Source of the DNA: Hydrogenophaga sp.
Lineage (GTDB): Bacteria; Pseudomonadota; Gammaproteobacteria; Burkholderiales; Burkholderiaceae_C
Direction: 5' to 3'
Assembly (NCBI RefSeq): GCF_011772445.1
Contig: NZ_WVZN01000019.1
Span: 6,975 to 45,726, forward strand
Length of the DNA stretch: 38,752 nt
Shown: one piece after another, positions 1-8,700 of the stretch
Position numbering within the stretch: the first letter of the stretch is position 1
Layout: every line of letters begins with the position of its first letter
Made by a program: the position numbers and the translations under genes
The notes under the pieces: model-generated
What the model was told of the DNA's origin: nothing
Database searches by the model: none
The model's input: the letters and a program-made list of their open reading frames with translations, nothing else

Positions 1-474
1 CTTGAGCAGCAGGCGCACCATGCGCTCGTGCCCACGCACCGCGGCGGCCGACAGCGGCGTGGCGCCCCGGTGGCCGCGCCCGTCGGGCTCCGCACCGGCG
101 CGCAGCAGCGCGCGCGCGCACGCCAGGTCGCCGCTGCGCGCGGCCAGCATCAGCGACGTGCGGCCCAGCGCATCCACGGCGTTGGCCTGGGCGCCCTGCT
201 TCAAGGCCTCACGCACGCGCGCGGCGTCGGCCGCCTCGGCCGCCGCCAGCAGCTCGGCGTCCAGCGGCGTGGCCAGGCGCGGCGCGATCTCGCGCGCGGC
301 GCGTTGCGCCTCGGCGTTGTCCAGCGGCGAGGTGAAGAAGCGCGGCGTGTCCTCCGGCGCCAGCCCGCCCTGCTCGATGCGCTCGCGCAGCGCCAGCCGC
401 TCGGCGTCGGGCGCTGCGCAGCCGGCCAGCAGCGCGGCCAGAACAGCGAAGCCAGCGACTTCAGAAGCGCGCAT
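1..474 (-). CDS. Ankyrin-repeat lipoprotein (3' end outside window)
   Basis: The frame stays open from ATG at 474 to the window edge (158 codons). The N-terminus is hydrophobic and ends in a lipobox (Leu-Ala-Gly-Cys, Cys about residue 19), so the product should be a membrane-anchored lipoprotein. From about residue 75 the sequence has ankyrin repeat character: DALGRTSLMLAARSGD, then a helix with LLRAGAEPD, then the next repeat starting GATPLSAAAVRGHE. Ankyrin repeats bind proteins; no partner can be read from the sequence. The start overlaps the end of the porin gene by 14 bases, so the two are probably translated together and the protein may serve the porin/TonB module. The C-terminus is not visible, so the number of repeats is unknown. 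Confidence 0.8.
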   Translation of the reverse strand, partial: MRASEVAGFAVLAALLAGCAAPDAERLALRERIEQGGLAPEDTPRFFTSPLDNAEAQRAAREIAPRLATPLDAELLAAAEAADAARVREALKQGAQANAVDALGRTSLMLAARSGDLACARALLRAGAEPDGRGHRGATPLSAAAVRGHERMVRLLLK

Positions 475-2017
475 GGAAGTTGACCTGGAAGGTGTTGATG
501 GACAGTGGCAGGCCGGTGATCTCGCGGCTGGAGAGCCAGCGTGCGCTCAGCCAGGTGTTGCGGCTCAGCCCGTACTGCCCGCCCACGACGAAGCCCTTGC
601 TGTTGGTGCCACCCAGGTGGAAGTCGGAATCGGTGAAGGCGTCGAGCACGGCGTCGGCTTCCAGGTAGCGGTAAGCCAGCGAAAGCTGCCAATCGCCCTT
701 GAGCAGCATGGTGGGCATGCCCACCGCCACGCGCACCATGTAGCCCGTGTCTTCCTTCTCCAGGTTCAGGCCCGATCGCGCGAGCACGCGCGCCTGGTCG
801 AAGCCCATGTTGCGCACATAGTCCGCGCTCACGATCAGGTGCACCGGGTTGAAGAGGTTGTAGTCCACCGCGGCCGTGAGGTTGAGCAGGCGGTAGTCGG
901 CGGCCAGGCCGAAGGGGCCACCGAAGTTCGTCGGGTTCGACAGGTTGAACAGCGAGTTCCCTTTCTGGCGGAAGGCGGGCTGGGTGGCATCCTGCGTGTT
1001 GCTGTCGAAGCTGTTGCGCACGCCGCTGATGTTGCGGTAGTCGTACAGCGCCACGCCCAGCTTGGCGCGAAGGTCGTTGCTGGGCACCCACTCCACACCC
1101 GCCTGCGCCGCCAGCAGCGACTTGCTGCGCGCCTCGCTGAGCGAGGAGCGCTCCAGGTTCTGCAACGGAAACCAGCCCACCACGCCAAAGGGTCGCCACA
1201 CGCGCGCGTTCGCCGCCGGGTCGTCGAACTGCAGGGCCAGGCCGTCGAAGTTGAGGTCGTCGTCCCACACCAGGTCGGTGCTGAAGAAGGGGTTGGGGAT
1301 GCGCCCGGCCGTGGTGGTGACCCAGGGCATGAAATCCTGCGAACGCGCGCGCAGGTAGGCGCGGTCGAGTGCGAAGTTGTACTTGCTGCCGTAGCTGCCC
1401 AGCGTCTGGTTGGTGGAGACCGGGTCGTCGCTGCTGCCGGTGGTCAGGCGCAGAGCGGCGGTGATGTCCTGCGTCACGCGCGCCGTCACGCCCAGGCGGG
1501 CGCGCAGGCGCTCGCGGTTGCGGTCGATCAGGGTGTTGCTGATGTTCTGGCCGCCCGCCAGGAAGAACAGCTCGGATGCGTTGGCCTCGTCAAACATGTC
1601 GCGCTGATAGCCCACGCGGATTTCGCCGTCGAATCGGAAGCGGTCCACCCATTCGGGCACGGCGTTCACGTCGCCCCAGCGCTCGGCCTTGGCCTGTGCC
1701 ACCACCTCTTCACGCACCTCGTTGGCGATCTGCTGGCGCACCGATTCGGGCACGTACTGGATGCGCACGGTGTTCTGGTCGGTCTTCTTCTGCTCGGCCA
1801 CGGCGGCGCGCGCCTTGGCCTCGGCCTGGGCGATCAGGGCCTGCGCCTTGTCGGCCGGCAGCACACCCTGCTGCACCAGGGCCTCGATGAGCTGCAGCGT
1901 GGTCTGGCGCAGCACCTCCAGGCTTTCGCGTTCGCTGGTCTGGGCCTGGGCGGTGCCGGCGGCCAGGGCGGCGGCCAGGGCGGTGGCGCGCAGGGCAAAG
2001 GCAAAGGTTGGTGTCAT
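461..2017 (-). CDS. Putative outer-membrane porin (Porin_5-like)
   Basis: The product has 518 residues. The ATG at 2017 is preferred over an upstream ATG at 2098 because it directly precedes a signal peptide ending Gly-Thr-Ala-Gln-Ala. After it comes a periplasmic helical segment of about 80 residues rich in Glu, Gln and Ala (QQGVLPADKAQALIAQAEAK). Then follows a long region of alternating hydrophobic beta-strands ending in aromatic Phe (VNFHARF), the usual outer-membrane barrel terminus. The layout matches the family of putative porins of about 500 residues with a helical N-terminal part (PF16930, from memory). It lies downstream of exbB-exbD-tonB on the same strand, separated by a repeat-filled gap. 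No TonB box or plug domain is evident, so it is not an obvious TonB-dependent receptor. Its substrate is unknown. Confidence 0.82.
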   Translation of the reverse strand: MTPTFAFALRATALAAALAAGTAQAQTSERESLEVLRQTTLQLIEALVQQGVLPADKAQALIAQAEAKARAAVAEQKKTDQNTVRIQYVPESVRQQIANEVREEVVAQAKAERWGDVNAVPEWVDRFRFDGEIRVGYQRDMFDEANASELFFLAGGQNISNTLIDRNRERLRARLGVTARVTQDITAALRLTTGSSDDPVSTNQTLGSYGSKYNFALDRAYLRARSQDFMPWVTTTAGRIPNPFFSTDLVWDDDLNFDGLALQFDDPAANARVWRPFGVVGWFPLQNLERSSLSEARSKSLLAAQAGVEWVPSNDLRAKLGVALYDYRNISGVRNSFDSNTQDATQPAFRQKGNSLFNLSNPTNFGGPFGLAADYRLLNLTAAVDYNLFNPVHLIVSADYVRNMGFDQARVLARSGLNLEKEDTGYMVRVAVGMPTMLLKGDWQLSLAYRYLEADAVLDAFTDSDFHLGGTNSKGFVVGGQYGLSRNTWLSARWLSSREITGLPLSINTFQVNFHARF

Positions 2018-2087
2018 GTCCGTCTCGTAGAAGGATGGCTGGGGTCGTTTCGGGGGGTGTGGGCCCACGGGCTTGGTTGGCGCGTCA

Positions 2088-2316
2088 GGGGCGGGCACAG
2101 GGCCGTGGCGGCTTCACTGCGGTGGTCCTCGCTGCGCGAGGACTCCCCTGCGATGCTCGCGCGGGCGGCCAGGCGGCATAACTCACTGCGCGCGCTTTGC
2201 GCGCTCCGTTCAAACAGATGCCGCCAATCAGTTCACGAAGCGCGCTGCGCGCGCTGGCCGCCCGCGCTGCGCTTCTCGGCACCGCACAGGCGCCGCCACG
2301 GCCCTGTGCCCGCCCC
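2088..2316. repeat. Nested palindromic repeat element, about 229 bp
   Basis: The gap between tonB and the porin (2018-2465) holds no convincing gene. Its core is an inverted repeat: 2088-2124 pairs with 2280-2316 (37-base arms, mismatches only in the inner third; the shared outer part contains GGGCACAGGGCCGTGGCGGC). Inside it are further matched arms: 2161-2172 with 2254-2265 (GCGGGCGGCCAG, perfect) and 2172-2179 with 2218-2225 (GGCGGCAT, perfect). There is also a small hairpin, GTCCTCGCTGCGCGAGGAC, near 2125. The element is therefore a branched palindrome, unlike the 100-nt elements elsewhere in the window. It resembles small non-autonomous repeats of Comamonadaceae genomes. No flanking target duplication was recognised. 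Confidence 0.75.
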
Positions 2317-2390
2317 AGACGAGTGACACCTGGGCTCGCCAACAAGGGAAACGGACTTCCCTTCGCGCGTGCCAGCCCGCTGCACCCGCT

Positions 2391-2417
2391 GCGCTCGAAG
2401 CGCTCGAAGCGCTCGAA
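2391..2417. repeat. Three tandem copies of a 9-base unit
   Basis: GCGCTCGAA is repeated three times without interruption in the gap between tonB and the porin. Nearby, 2344-2350 and 2357-2363 form a short inverted repeat (AAGGGAA/TTCCCTT). The rest of 2317-2465 shows nothing further. Function is unknown; the unit is a whole number of codons, but no gene is supported here. Confidence 0.6.
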
Positions 2418-2465
2418 GCCAGGCAAGCACACGGCCAAAGCAAGAAGGGTCATGGTGAGTCCCTT

Positions 2466-3137
2466 TCAAGACCGCGCGGACACGCGCAGGCGGATGGGTT
2501 GCGGCATGTCGCCGGGCGGGCCCTCGCGCACCGGCGCCAGGTTGCGCAGCGCGGCGCGCAGGGCGTCGTCGAGCTCGGGCGAGGTGGCCGCACCCACCAG
2601 CTCGACGCGCGTGACGCGCCCGCTGGTGTCGACCCAGACGTTCACCACGCGCAGGTAGTCCTGCGCCTTGCGCAGCTTCTCGTCGCGCGCGATGGCGTCG
2701 GTGATGCGCTCCTTCACCAGCGCGCCGTACCAGGCGAAGCGGTCGCCGCCGCCACCACCCACCGGGCCGATGGAGGTTCTGCCGTCGCCCTGGGGCAGAC
2801 CGAAGGCGTCGCTGCTCCCATTGCCCGGCAGCGAAGACGTCGGTCCGGGCGGCGGCGCATCCGTGGGCGGCGCGGGCGCCGGCGAGGCCTCGGGCTTGGG
2901 CACGTCGATCTTTTCCTGCTGCTGCGGGGGCGGCGGCGGGGGCGGCGTCTTGGGTGGCGGTGGCGGTGGTGGCGGCTTCACCAGCTCGATCTGCTGCACC
3001 GCGCGCTTCTTCGTCCCTTCGTCGGGCGAGGAAAACAGCTGATAGAGCCAGACCGCCAGCGACACCAGCAACGCGGCGAGCAGCGCCACGAGCGCCACAC
3101 GGGCGATCAGCGCGTAGCGCTTGGGTCCTTCCGACAT
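2466..3137 (-). CDS. tonB: TonB-like energy-transducing protein
   Basis: The product has 223 residues. A short cytoplasmic N-terminus is followed by one membrane helix (about residues 10-34), then a proline-rich periplasmic spacer with runs of 7-8 prolines and alternating Lys/Glu-Pro segments (about 50-105). A glycine-rich stretch follows, and then a C-terminal domain of about 90 residues with the TonB/TolA pattern (VVNVWVDTSGRVTRVELVGA...LDDALRAAL). TonB proteins carry proton-motive energy from ExbB/ExbD to outer-membrane partners. The gene starts 15 bases after exbD, so the three form one unit. No TonB-dependent receptor lies in the window; the next gene is a porin. TolA-like alternatives are less likely because no long helical domain is present. 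Confidence 0.85.
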   Translation of the reverse strand: MSEGPKRYALIARVALVALLAALLVSLAVWLYQLFSSPDEGTKKRAVQQIELVKPPPPPPPPKTPPPPPPPQQQEKIDVPKPEASPAPAPPTDAPPPGPTSSLPGNGSSDAFGLPQGDGRTSIGPVGGGGGDRFAWYGALVKERITDAIARDEKLRKAQDYLRVVNVWVDTSGRVTRVELVGAATSPELDDALRAALRNLAPVREGPPGDMPQPIRLRVSARS

Positions 3138-3152
3138 CGCGCGCTCACTCGC

Positions 3153-3563
3153 TCAAGGGGTGGAGCGCTGCGTGACGAGACCGATCTGGTTGAGATCGAT
3201 GCGCCCCAGCAGGTCCAGCACCTGCACCACCTTTTCGTACTGCACGGCCGAGTCGCCCTTCACGATCACCGGGAACTCGGGCGTGTTGGCCTTGAACTGC
3301 AGCAGCCGCGCTTCCAGGTCGGCCAGCGTGGCCATGGGGTAGGCGTCCAGGTAGAGCGCGCCGGTCTCGGTGATGGTGATCGCCCGCGTGGCCGGCTTGG
3401 CCAGGCTGGGCGTGTTGCTCGCGCGCGGCAGGTTCACCTTGATGCCCTGCACCGAGGCGGTTGTCATCAGGATGAAGATCACCAGCAGCACATACGACAG
3501 GTCCAGCATCGGGGTGATGTTGATGTCGTCGTAGACCGCGCCGTCGTCCTGAACCTTGGCCAT
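3153..3563 (-). CDS. exbD: Biopolymer transport protein ExbD
   Basis: The product has 136 residues, normal for ExbD/TolR. The N-terminus reads DDINITPMLDLSYVLLVIFILM: the conserved NITPMLD motif and the single membrane helix with the Asp that takes part in proton translocation. The remainder is a periplasmic ExbD/TolR domain. The start lies one base beyond the exbB stop, indicating translational coupling. It should form the proton channel with the ExbB-like protein upstream and energise the TonB-like protein downstream. Confidence 0.92.
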   Translation of the reverse strand: MAKVQDDGAVYDDINITPMLDLSYVLLVIFILMTTASVQGIKVNLPRASNTPSLAKPATRAITITETGALYLDAYPMATLADLEARLLQFKANTPEFPVIVKGDSAVQYEKVVQVLDLLGRIDLNQIGLVTQRSTP

Positions 3564-3564
3564 C

Positions 3565-5310
3565 TCAGTCTCCGTAGGTCTCGGCCATGCGCGTGACGAA
3601 CTCGTCCACGAACACCGTCATGTCGTTCGACAGCGTCTTGATCTTCGTCTGCAGGTAGTTGTAGCCAAACAGCGCCGGAATGGCGACGCCCAGGCCCGCC
3701 ACCGTGGCCACCAGCGCGGCCGCGATGCCGGGGGCAATGGCGTTCACGTTCACGTCGCCCGCGGCGGCAATCGCCGCGAAGGTGATCATCACGCCCACCA
3801 CCGTGCCCAGCAGGCCCAGGAACGGGCCGCCCGAGATGGCGATGGTCAGCAGCACCATGCCGCTGTCCAGACGCGCGCGCTCGCGCGTCATCTGCGCGTC
3901 CAGCGCGGCGCGCACGGCCAGCATGGCGCGCTCGCTCACCGACGGCGCGACCACGCCGTCGTGCTGCACGGTGGCGGTGTTCGCCTCGCCCAGTTGGAAG
4001 CGCGACTTGAGTTCCTTCGCGCCCACCTCGTAGATGCGCATGAGCGGCGAGTGGCGGTACTGCGGCGCCTGCGCGGCGAGTCCGTCGAGCCGGCTGGCGT
4101 GTTCCTTTGCGCTGGCGTTGAGCGCGCGCAGTTGCGCGCTGAGCTGCTGGAACGCCTCGTTGAAGCGCGGGTTGCTCTTCTCCACGCGCGACAGCAGCAT
4201 GGCCTTGGCCCACATCACATACAGGGCCACGAACAGCATGAGCACGCAGATGATGGTGACGACCCAGCCGTCCACCGTCAGGTTGTTCATGGTGGCCATG
4301 AAGTAACCCGTCTCGGCGCCGCCTTCGGTGCTCTCTTCCTCGCCCTGGCGCACGAGCTTCGTGGCCATGCCCTGGTTGTCGGCGAGCGCGGCCACCCAGG
4401 CGGCGGGGCGCGCGACGGTGCTGACCTGCACCTCGTCGATCTCGCCCACCAGGCCGGCGCCGATCGTGAGCGCCGGCGCGGCCGCGAAGGGCGCGGCCGT
4501 GGTGGCCACGGGCTGGCCGTTCACATGGAGCGTGAGCGCCGTCGCGTCCCAGGTGATGGCGAGGTGGTGCCAGGCGTTGAGCGACAGGGGCGTGGGCGCG
4601 GCGGCGCGCGCCTCGCCCACGGCGGCCACGGGCGTGCCTTGCGCCAGCGTGAGCGTCAGGCCGCCATAGGCCAGCAACTGGCCATCGAGCCGTTCGGGCT
4701 TGATCCAGGCCGACAGCGTGAACCCGGTGGCCGCCCCGAGTGAGGGCGCGCCGGCCTGCAGGCCTCCGTCGCCGGCGAGGCGCGCCGAGCCACCGATGAG
4801 ACCGGCGGGCACGAAGCTCACGGTGCCACCCCTCACGTGGTTGCCGGCGCTCGCGCTGTCCTGCGGCAGCCCGGTCTCTTCGGCCATGGACCACACGGCC
4901 CATTGCGACCCGGCGTACACGGGCATGGCCTGCGCGGGCGGCGCCGCGTCGTTGCCGTAGTACAGCCACACGTGCTGGGCCGCGTTGCCAGCGGCGACGC
5001 GCGGCACGCGCACCCACACGAAGGCCAGCTCGTTGAGCGAGTCGAAGCGCTCGATGCGGTGCGCGAGCACCGTCTTGTCGTCCTCGGCGACGAAGCGCAG
5101 GTCGCTGCCGTCTTCCTTGGCGCTGAGGAAGTCGAAGCCGGCGGTGGACAGGCGCACGAGCACGGGCAGGTCCGTCAAGTCGGCGTTGATGCCGGCGGCC
5201 TGGGTGTCCAGCGTGATCTTCTTGCGCACGGACCAGTCCTCGTTCCACCAGGCGTGGGCGGACAGGGGGAGCAGCATCGCGAGCGCGAACAGGGCGAAGA
5301 GGCGTTTCAT
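3565..5310 (-). CDS. exbB: ExbB/TolQ proton channel fused to DUF2341 and LamG-like domains
   Basis: At 581 residues this is more than twice the size of a normal ExbB. It begins with a signal peptide (residues 1-20, ending SAHA). Next is a DUF2341-type domain (about 21-130; starts WWNEDWSVRKKITLDT, then LTDLPVLVRL). A concanavalin/LamG-like beta-sandwich follows (about 150-310; FTLSAWIKP, WHHLAITWD, GEIDEVQV). The C-terminal part is a complete MotA/TolQ/ExbB domain with a first membrane helix near 345-370, and two helices near 470-505 and 520-545 that include GGPFLGLLGTVVGVM. The added region should lie in the periplasm and may bind glycan or a protein. The reading frame is continuous and codon use matches the neighbours, so the fusion is real. 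exbD and tonB follow directly. Confidence 0.88.
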   Translation of the reverse strand: MKRLFALFALAMLLPLSAHAWWNEDWSVRKKITLDTQAAGINADLTDLPVLVRLSTAGFDFLSAKEDGSDLRFVAEDDKTVLAHRIERFDSLNELAFVWVRVPRVAAGNAAQHVWLYYGNDAAPPAQAMPVYAGSQWAVWSMAEETGLPQDSASAGNHVRGGTVSFVPAGLIGGSARLAGDGGLQAGAPSLGAATGFTLSAWIKPERLDGQLLAYGGLTLTLAQGTPVAAVGEARAAAPTPLSLNAWHHLAITWDATALTLHVNGQPVATTAAPFAAAPALTIGAGLVGEIDEVQVSTVARPAAWVAALADNQGMATKLVRQGEEESTEGGAETGYFMATMNNLTVDGWVVTIICVLMLFVALYVMWAKAMLLSRVEKSNPRFNEAFQQLSAQLRALNASAKEHASRLDGLAAQAPQYRHSPLMRIYEVGAKELKSRFQLGEANTATVQHDGVVAPSVSERAMLAVRAALDAQMTRERARLDSGMVLLTIAISGGPFLGLLGTVVGVMITFAAIAAAGDVNVNAIAPGIAAALVATVAGLGVAIPALFGYNYLQTKIKTLSNDMTVFVDEFVTRMAETYGD

Positions 5311-5443
5311 GGTCGTGCGAAACAGAACCGCCGTGCGGCGGGAAAGCGAAGAAGGTACGAAGGGATGGCGGCGGGCTTGTGTCAGAACGGAGGCATCACC
5401 CGATCGGACTATTCAGATGGGGGCTTCCTATTCGCGTGGCTCC

Positions 5444-5556
5444 GGTCGGCGGCGCTCGGGTGTCCGGCTCCGCGACTGTCCCCCGGAGCGGATCGCTGAC
5501 GCGCTCCACTCCTCCTCCTTAATGTCGCTACGCCGGACACCCGAGCACCCCCGACC
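5444..5556 (-). repeat. Paired palindromic element, copy A1
   Basis: Read on the minus strand it folds as an 8-bp outer stem (one mismatch), a 3x3 internal loop, a 14-bp stem (CTCGGGTGTCCGGC with its complement), a 3x3 loop GTA/GGA, and a 5-bp stem GCGAC/GTCGC. Then come the conserved strands CATTAAGGAGGAG and CGGGGGACA, and an apical hairpin. This copy differs most from the others. The GCGAA/TTCGC stem of the other complete copies is changed on both sides here, so pairing is kept. The apical hairpin is longer (26 nt, with a second short stem). It lies between tpsA and exbB and faces away from copy A2. The rest of the gap 5311-5750 shows no gene. Confidence 0.88.
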
Positions 5557-5595
5557 TCGTTGGCACACGTCTGTTGGCGCGCCACCGCTTCTTCG

Positions 5596-5695
5596 GCTTG
5601 CGGACGCTGGGTGCCTTGTGTAGCGAAATAAAGGAGGAGGACGGCGCAGCCGTCCGGGGGACATTCGCGGAACAAGGCACCCAGCGGCCGCGAGC
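5596..5695 (+). repeat. Paired palindromic element, copy A2
   Basis: This is the plus-strand partner of A1, 39 bases away. The outer stem is GCTTGCGG/CCGCGAGC (one G-T pair), then a 3x3 loop, then a 13-bp stem CTGGGTGCCTTGT with a perfect complement. The conserved core is GTAGCGAAATAAAGGAGGAG opposite CGGGGGACATTCGCGGA, and the apical hairpin is GACGGC-GCA-GCCGTC. It lies just downstream of the tpsA stop. Confidence 0.9.
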
Positions 5696-5750
5696 CCGCG
5701 AGGTGCCTCGCGCGAAACTTGCGAAGCGCCACCCGATGGCAAGCGTCCGT

Positions 5751-8700
5751 TCACTCGCCAAACCCCAACACCTCGACGCGGACCACGGAAGGCCGCAGCG
5801 AACTGGCGAGCTCCTGCGCGGCCCTGGCGGACTCGGCGGCGGCCTGGTTGAGGGACTCGACGACGCTGGAGGCGTCGTTGCCGCCACTGGTGGCGCCGGA
5901 CGAGTCCGCCGTGACAGCGCTCGTGTCGGCCACCGGCGTGCCGGTGCTGGTGCCGCTCACCGAGATGTTGTCGGCCCCCAGCACCACCTGGGCGGCGATG
6001 TTGAGGTTGCGCGCGCGGATGCCCGCGTCGCCCGCGTTCACCGTGCCCTTGGGCGCGATCAGGTCGACGTCGCCGGCCTCGACTCCGGGGCTCTCGAGCG
6101 CCCCGATGCCCGAGCCCGAGGCGGCGCCCACCAGCTCCTGCGTCACCGTCCCCGTGCCCGGATCGACCTTGACGATCGGCGGCGGCACGGCCGAAGCCGT
6201 CTTCGCGCCCCGACCCGCGTCGATGTCGCCCTCGCTCGACCACAGCAGCACGTCGCCACCGCCCACGGTGAGCACGCGCGACTGGTTCACCAGCACGTCC
6301 TCGCGCGCCATGGCCCGCACATCGCCCTCGGCCGCGGCGACGATGCCCAGCACGTTGTTGCCCACGTTGACGAGATTGGCCGGCGTGTTGGCCAGGCCCA
6401 CCACGATGCCGCCGCCCGGCACCATGACGTCGATGCCGCCGCCGCGCTCGGTCTTGATGCGGCTGGCGAACAGGTTCAGATCGCCCTGGTAGGTGCCGTC
6501 GGTGCCGATGCCGGGGAACACCAGCTCGAGCGCGGCGTAGCCGCGCTCGAAGTCGCCGGCGAAGCCGCTGCCGGCGTCGTTGGCGTCTCGACCGGTGGTG
6601 CGCAGCGCGGTGAACACGAATTCGCGCACGCGGTCGTGGCGCTGGTCGTGCGGCAGCCCGGCCACGTCCGCCACGGCGGCGGCGGCGTTGCCGCCCGTCA
6701 GCGAAGCGTCCCCCGTCAGCCAGCGCGCCAGCGCCAGGTCGGTTTCGCTCGGCGAGCCAGAGGCCAGGCGCTGCTGCAAGCGGGCCAACGCGCCGTCCAC
6801 GTCGAAGCCCTTGGGCCCCAGGCCGGCGATGACCTCCAAATCCGCGCCGGTGGCCGGCAGGTTGGCGTTGTCCAGGTCGCCGCGGCTCAGGATGCCGCCC
6901 GAGGTGCCCAGACTGATGTTGCGGCCGGCGGCCACGGTCATGCGGCCCTGGCCGGCGACGCGAAGGCCATCTGCATCGGAGCGAAGACCGCCATCGGCGT
7001 AGCGGATGTCGCGGCCGGCCTCCACCACGCTGCGGTCGCTGGTGTTGGCGTGCTGCACCGCCAGGTTCAGGTTGACCACGTCGCGGCCCGCACGCACCTC
7101 GGCAGACTTGGCCAGGTCCAGTGAAATGTTCTGTCCTTCGGACTGCGACACGCCGCGCACGTCGCCCTGCACCGCGTAGACCTTGGCCGTGCTGCTGTCG
7201 CCGGTGTGCACGGGCGTGTTGGCATGGCGCTGGCCCACGGTGGGCGACAGCACCGTCCCCGGCAGGTTCGTCGGCCGCCACGCACTGGCCACCTGCGAGG
7301 GATCGTTGTCGCTCATGACGAGGTTCACGTTGACGAGCACCGAATCCTGCGCCATCAGCTCAAGTTGCCCGGTGGTCGAGGGCATCATCGTGCGTTCGCT
7401 GCTCACCGCAGTCCTGGACAGCACCACGTCGCCATTGAACGCGGTCATGCTCATCGACGGCGGCAGGTAGCCCAGCAGGTTGCGGTAAGCCTCGCGGTCG
7501 GTGATCTGCACCGTATCGCCGTAGAGCGAGTAGGCCCGATACAGGGCGGAGACACCGTCGGTCGAACTGCCGGCGGGGTCGTGCAGCACGGTGTCGCCGT
7601 TGAGGCTGCTCAGGCGCACGGCGCTGTCGCTGCCATAAGTGGAGAAGACCGATTCCCGCTGCGCGCCCTGGGCGTTGGAACGCACGTTGAAGTTGTCGTT
7701 GGCGCCATAGGACTGGATCACGAGCTGCGGGTTGATCACGCCGTGCAGGTTCACATCGCCCGTGGCGCGCACCTCGGCCGATGCATTGCCCAGCGCGATC
7801 ACCGGATAGACCTTGCCGGTCAGCACGGTCTGGCCGCTGTCGATCGCGCCACCCGCGACCACGCGCACAGAGCCCTCGTCGGCCATGTAGTGGCCACCCA
7901 GCACGTCGCCGCCGGCCTCCACCGTCACATGGCCGCCGCCGGTCTTCACCAGCGCGGCCGCGTCGGGCGTGCCGGACGCCATGCGACCCTGCGTGGGCGC
8001 GCTGGCGGACACGTTGTTCACATTGCCCCCGGCGCGCAGGGACACGTCGCCACCGCCGAGCGCGCCCACGCCCTGCGCGAACTGATCGAAGCGCACCCAC
8101 CACGCCGGGGTTCCCTGCTGGCCGGTGAGGTAGCCGCTGCCATCCGCGTTCAGCCGGCCCTGGCGGAACAGCCACTCCGAGTAGAGCTGCGACGAGGCCA
8201 CGCCGGTGATGTCGCGCCCCGCCTGCAAGGACAGATCGCCGCCGCCTTGGGTGAAGTAGGCGCGCTGCAAGGTGATCGGTGGGGTGAAACCATCGAGCGC
8301 GGGCGAGAGCCTGCCCGCGGTGTAGATCGCCGAGGTGGCCGAGGCCAGCTTGATGTCGCGGCCCGCCGCCACGTCGATGTGGCCCGTGCCGGTGCGCACC
8401 ACCTTGCCCGCCGCCACCGTCACGTCGCCCACGCCCGCGCGCGTCGACAGGGGATCGGCCGCGCTGGCGTCGGCCCCGGCCACCAGGCGGTAAGACCAGG
8501 AACGGCCGCCGCGCACGGTGTCGGACAGCAGCGTGGACGGCGTGGTGCCGGTCATGGGCGCCGCGTTGGTGAAGCCGTCTGACAGGTGGCCATTGAGCTG
8601 CAGGTTGCCCTGCGCGCGCAGCGTGAGCACGCCTGGCTCATCGCCGGCCGTGGCACTGGCCAGGTTCCAGTCGTTGGCCACCGTCAGGTCGCCGCTGGAG

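Noticed and set aside
2..2326. Long plus-strand open frame of 774 codons
   Set aside because: It lies opposite the ankyrin and porin genes, has a His/Gln/Arg-rich composition typical of antisense frames in GC-rich DNA, and shows no domain.
5444..5695. Integron attC site or group of attC-like sites
   Set aside because: The folded, variable-stem form is reminiscent, but the R' and R'' core triplets (GTT/AAC) and any integrase or cassette array are absent.
5751..6300. Polymorphic toxin or CDI C-terminal domain on the giant TpsA
   Set aside because: The C-terminus continues as Ala/Ser-rich sequence ending VVRVEVLGFGE, with no VENN-type boundary, no toxin fold signature and no immunity gene downstream.
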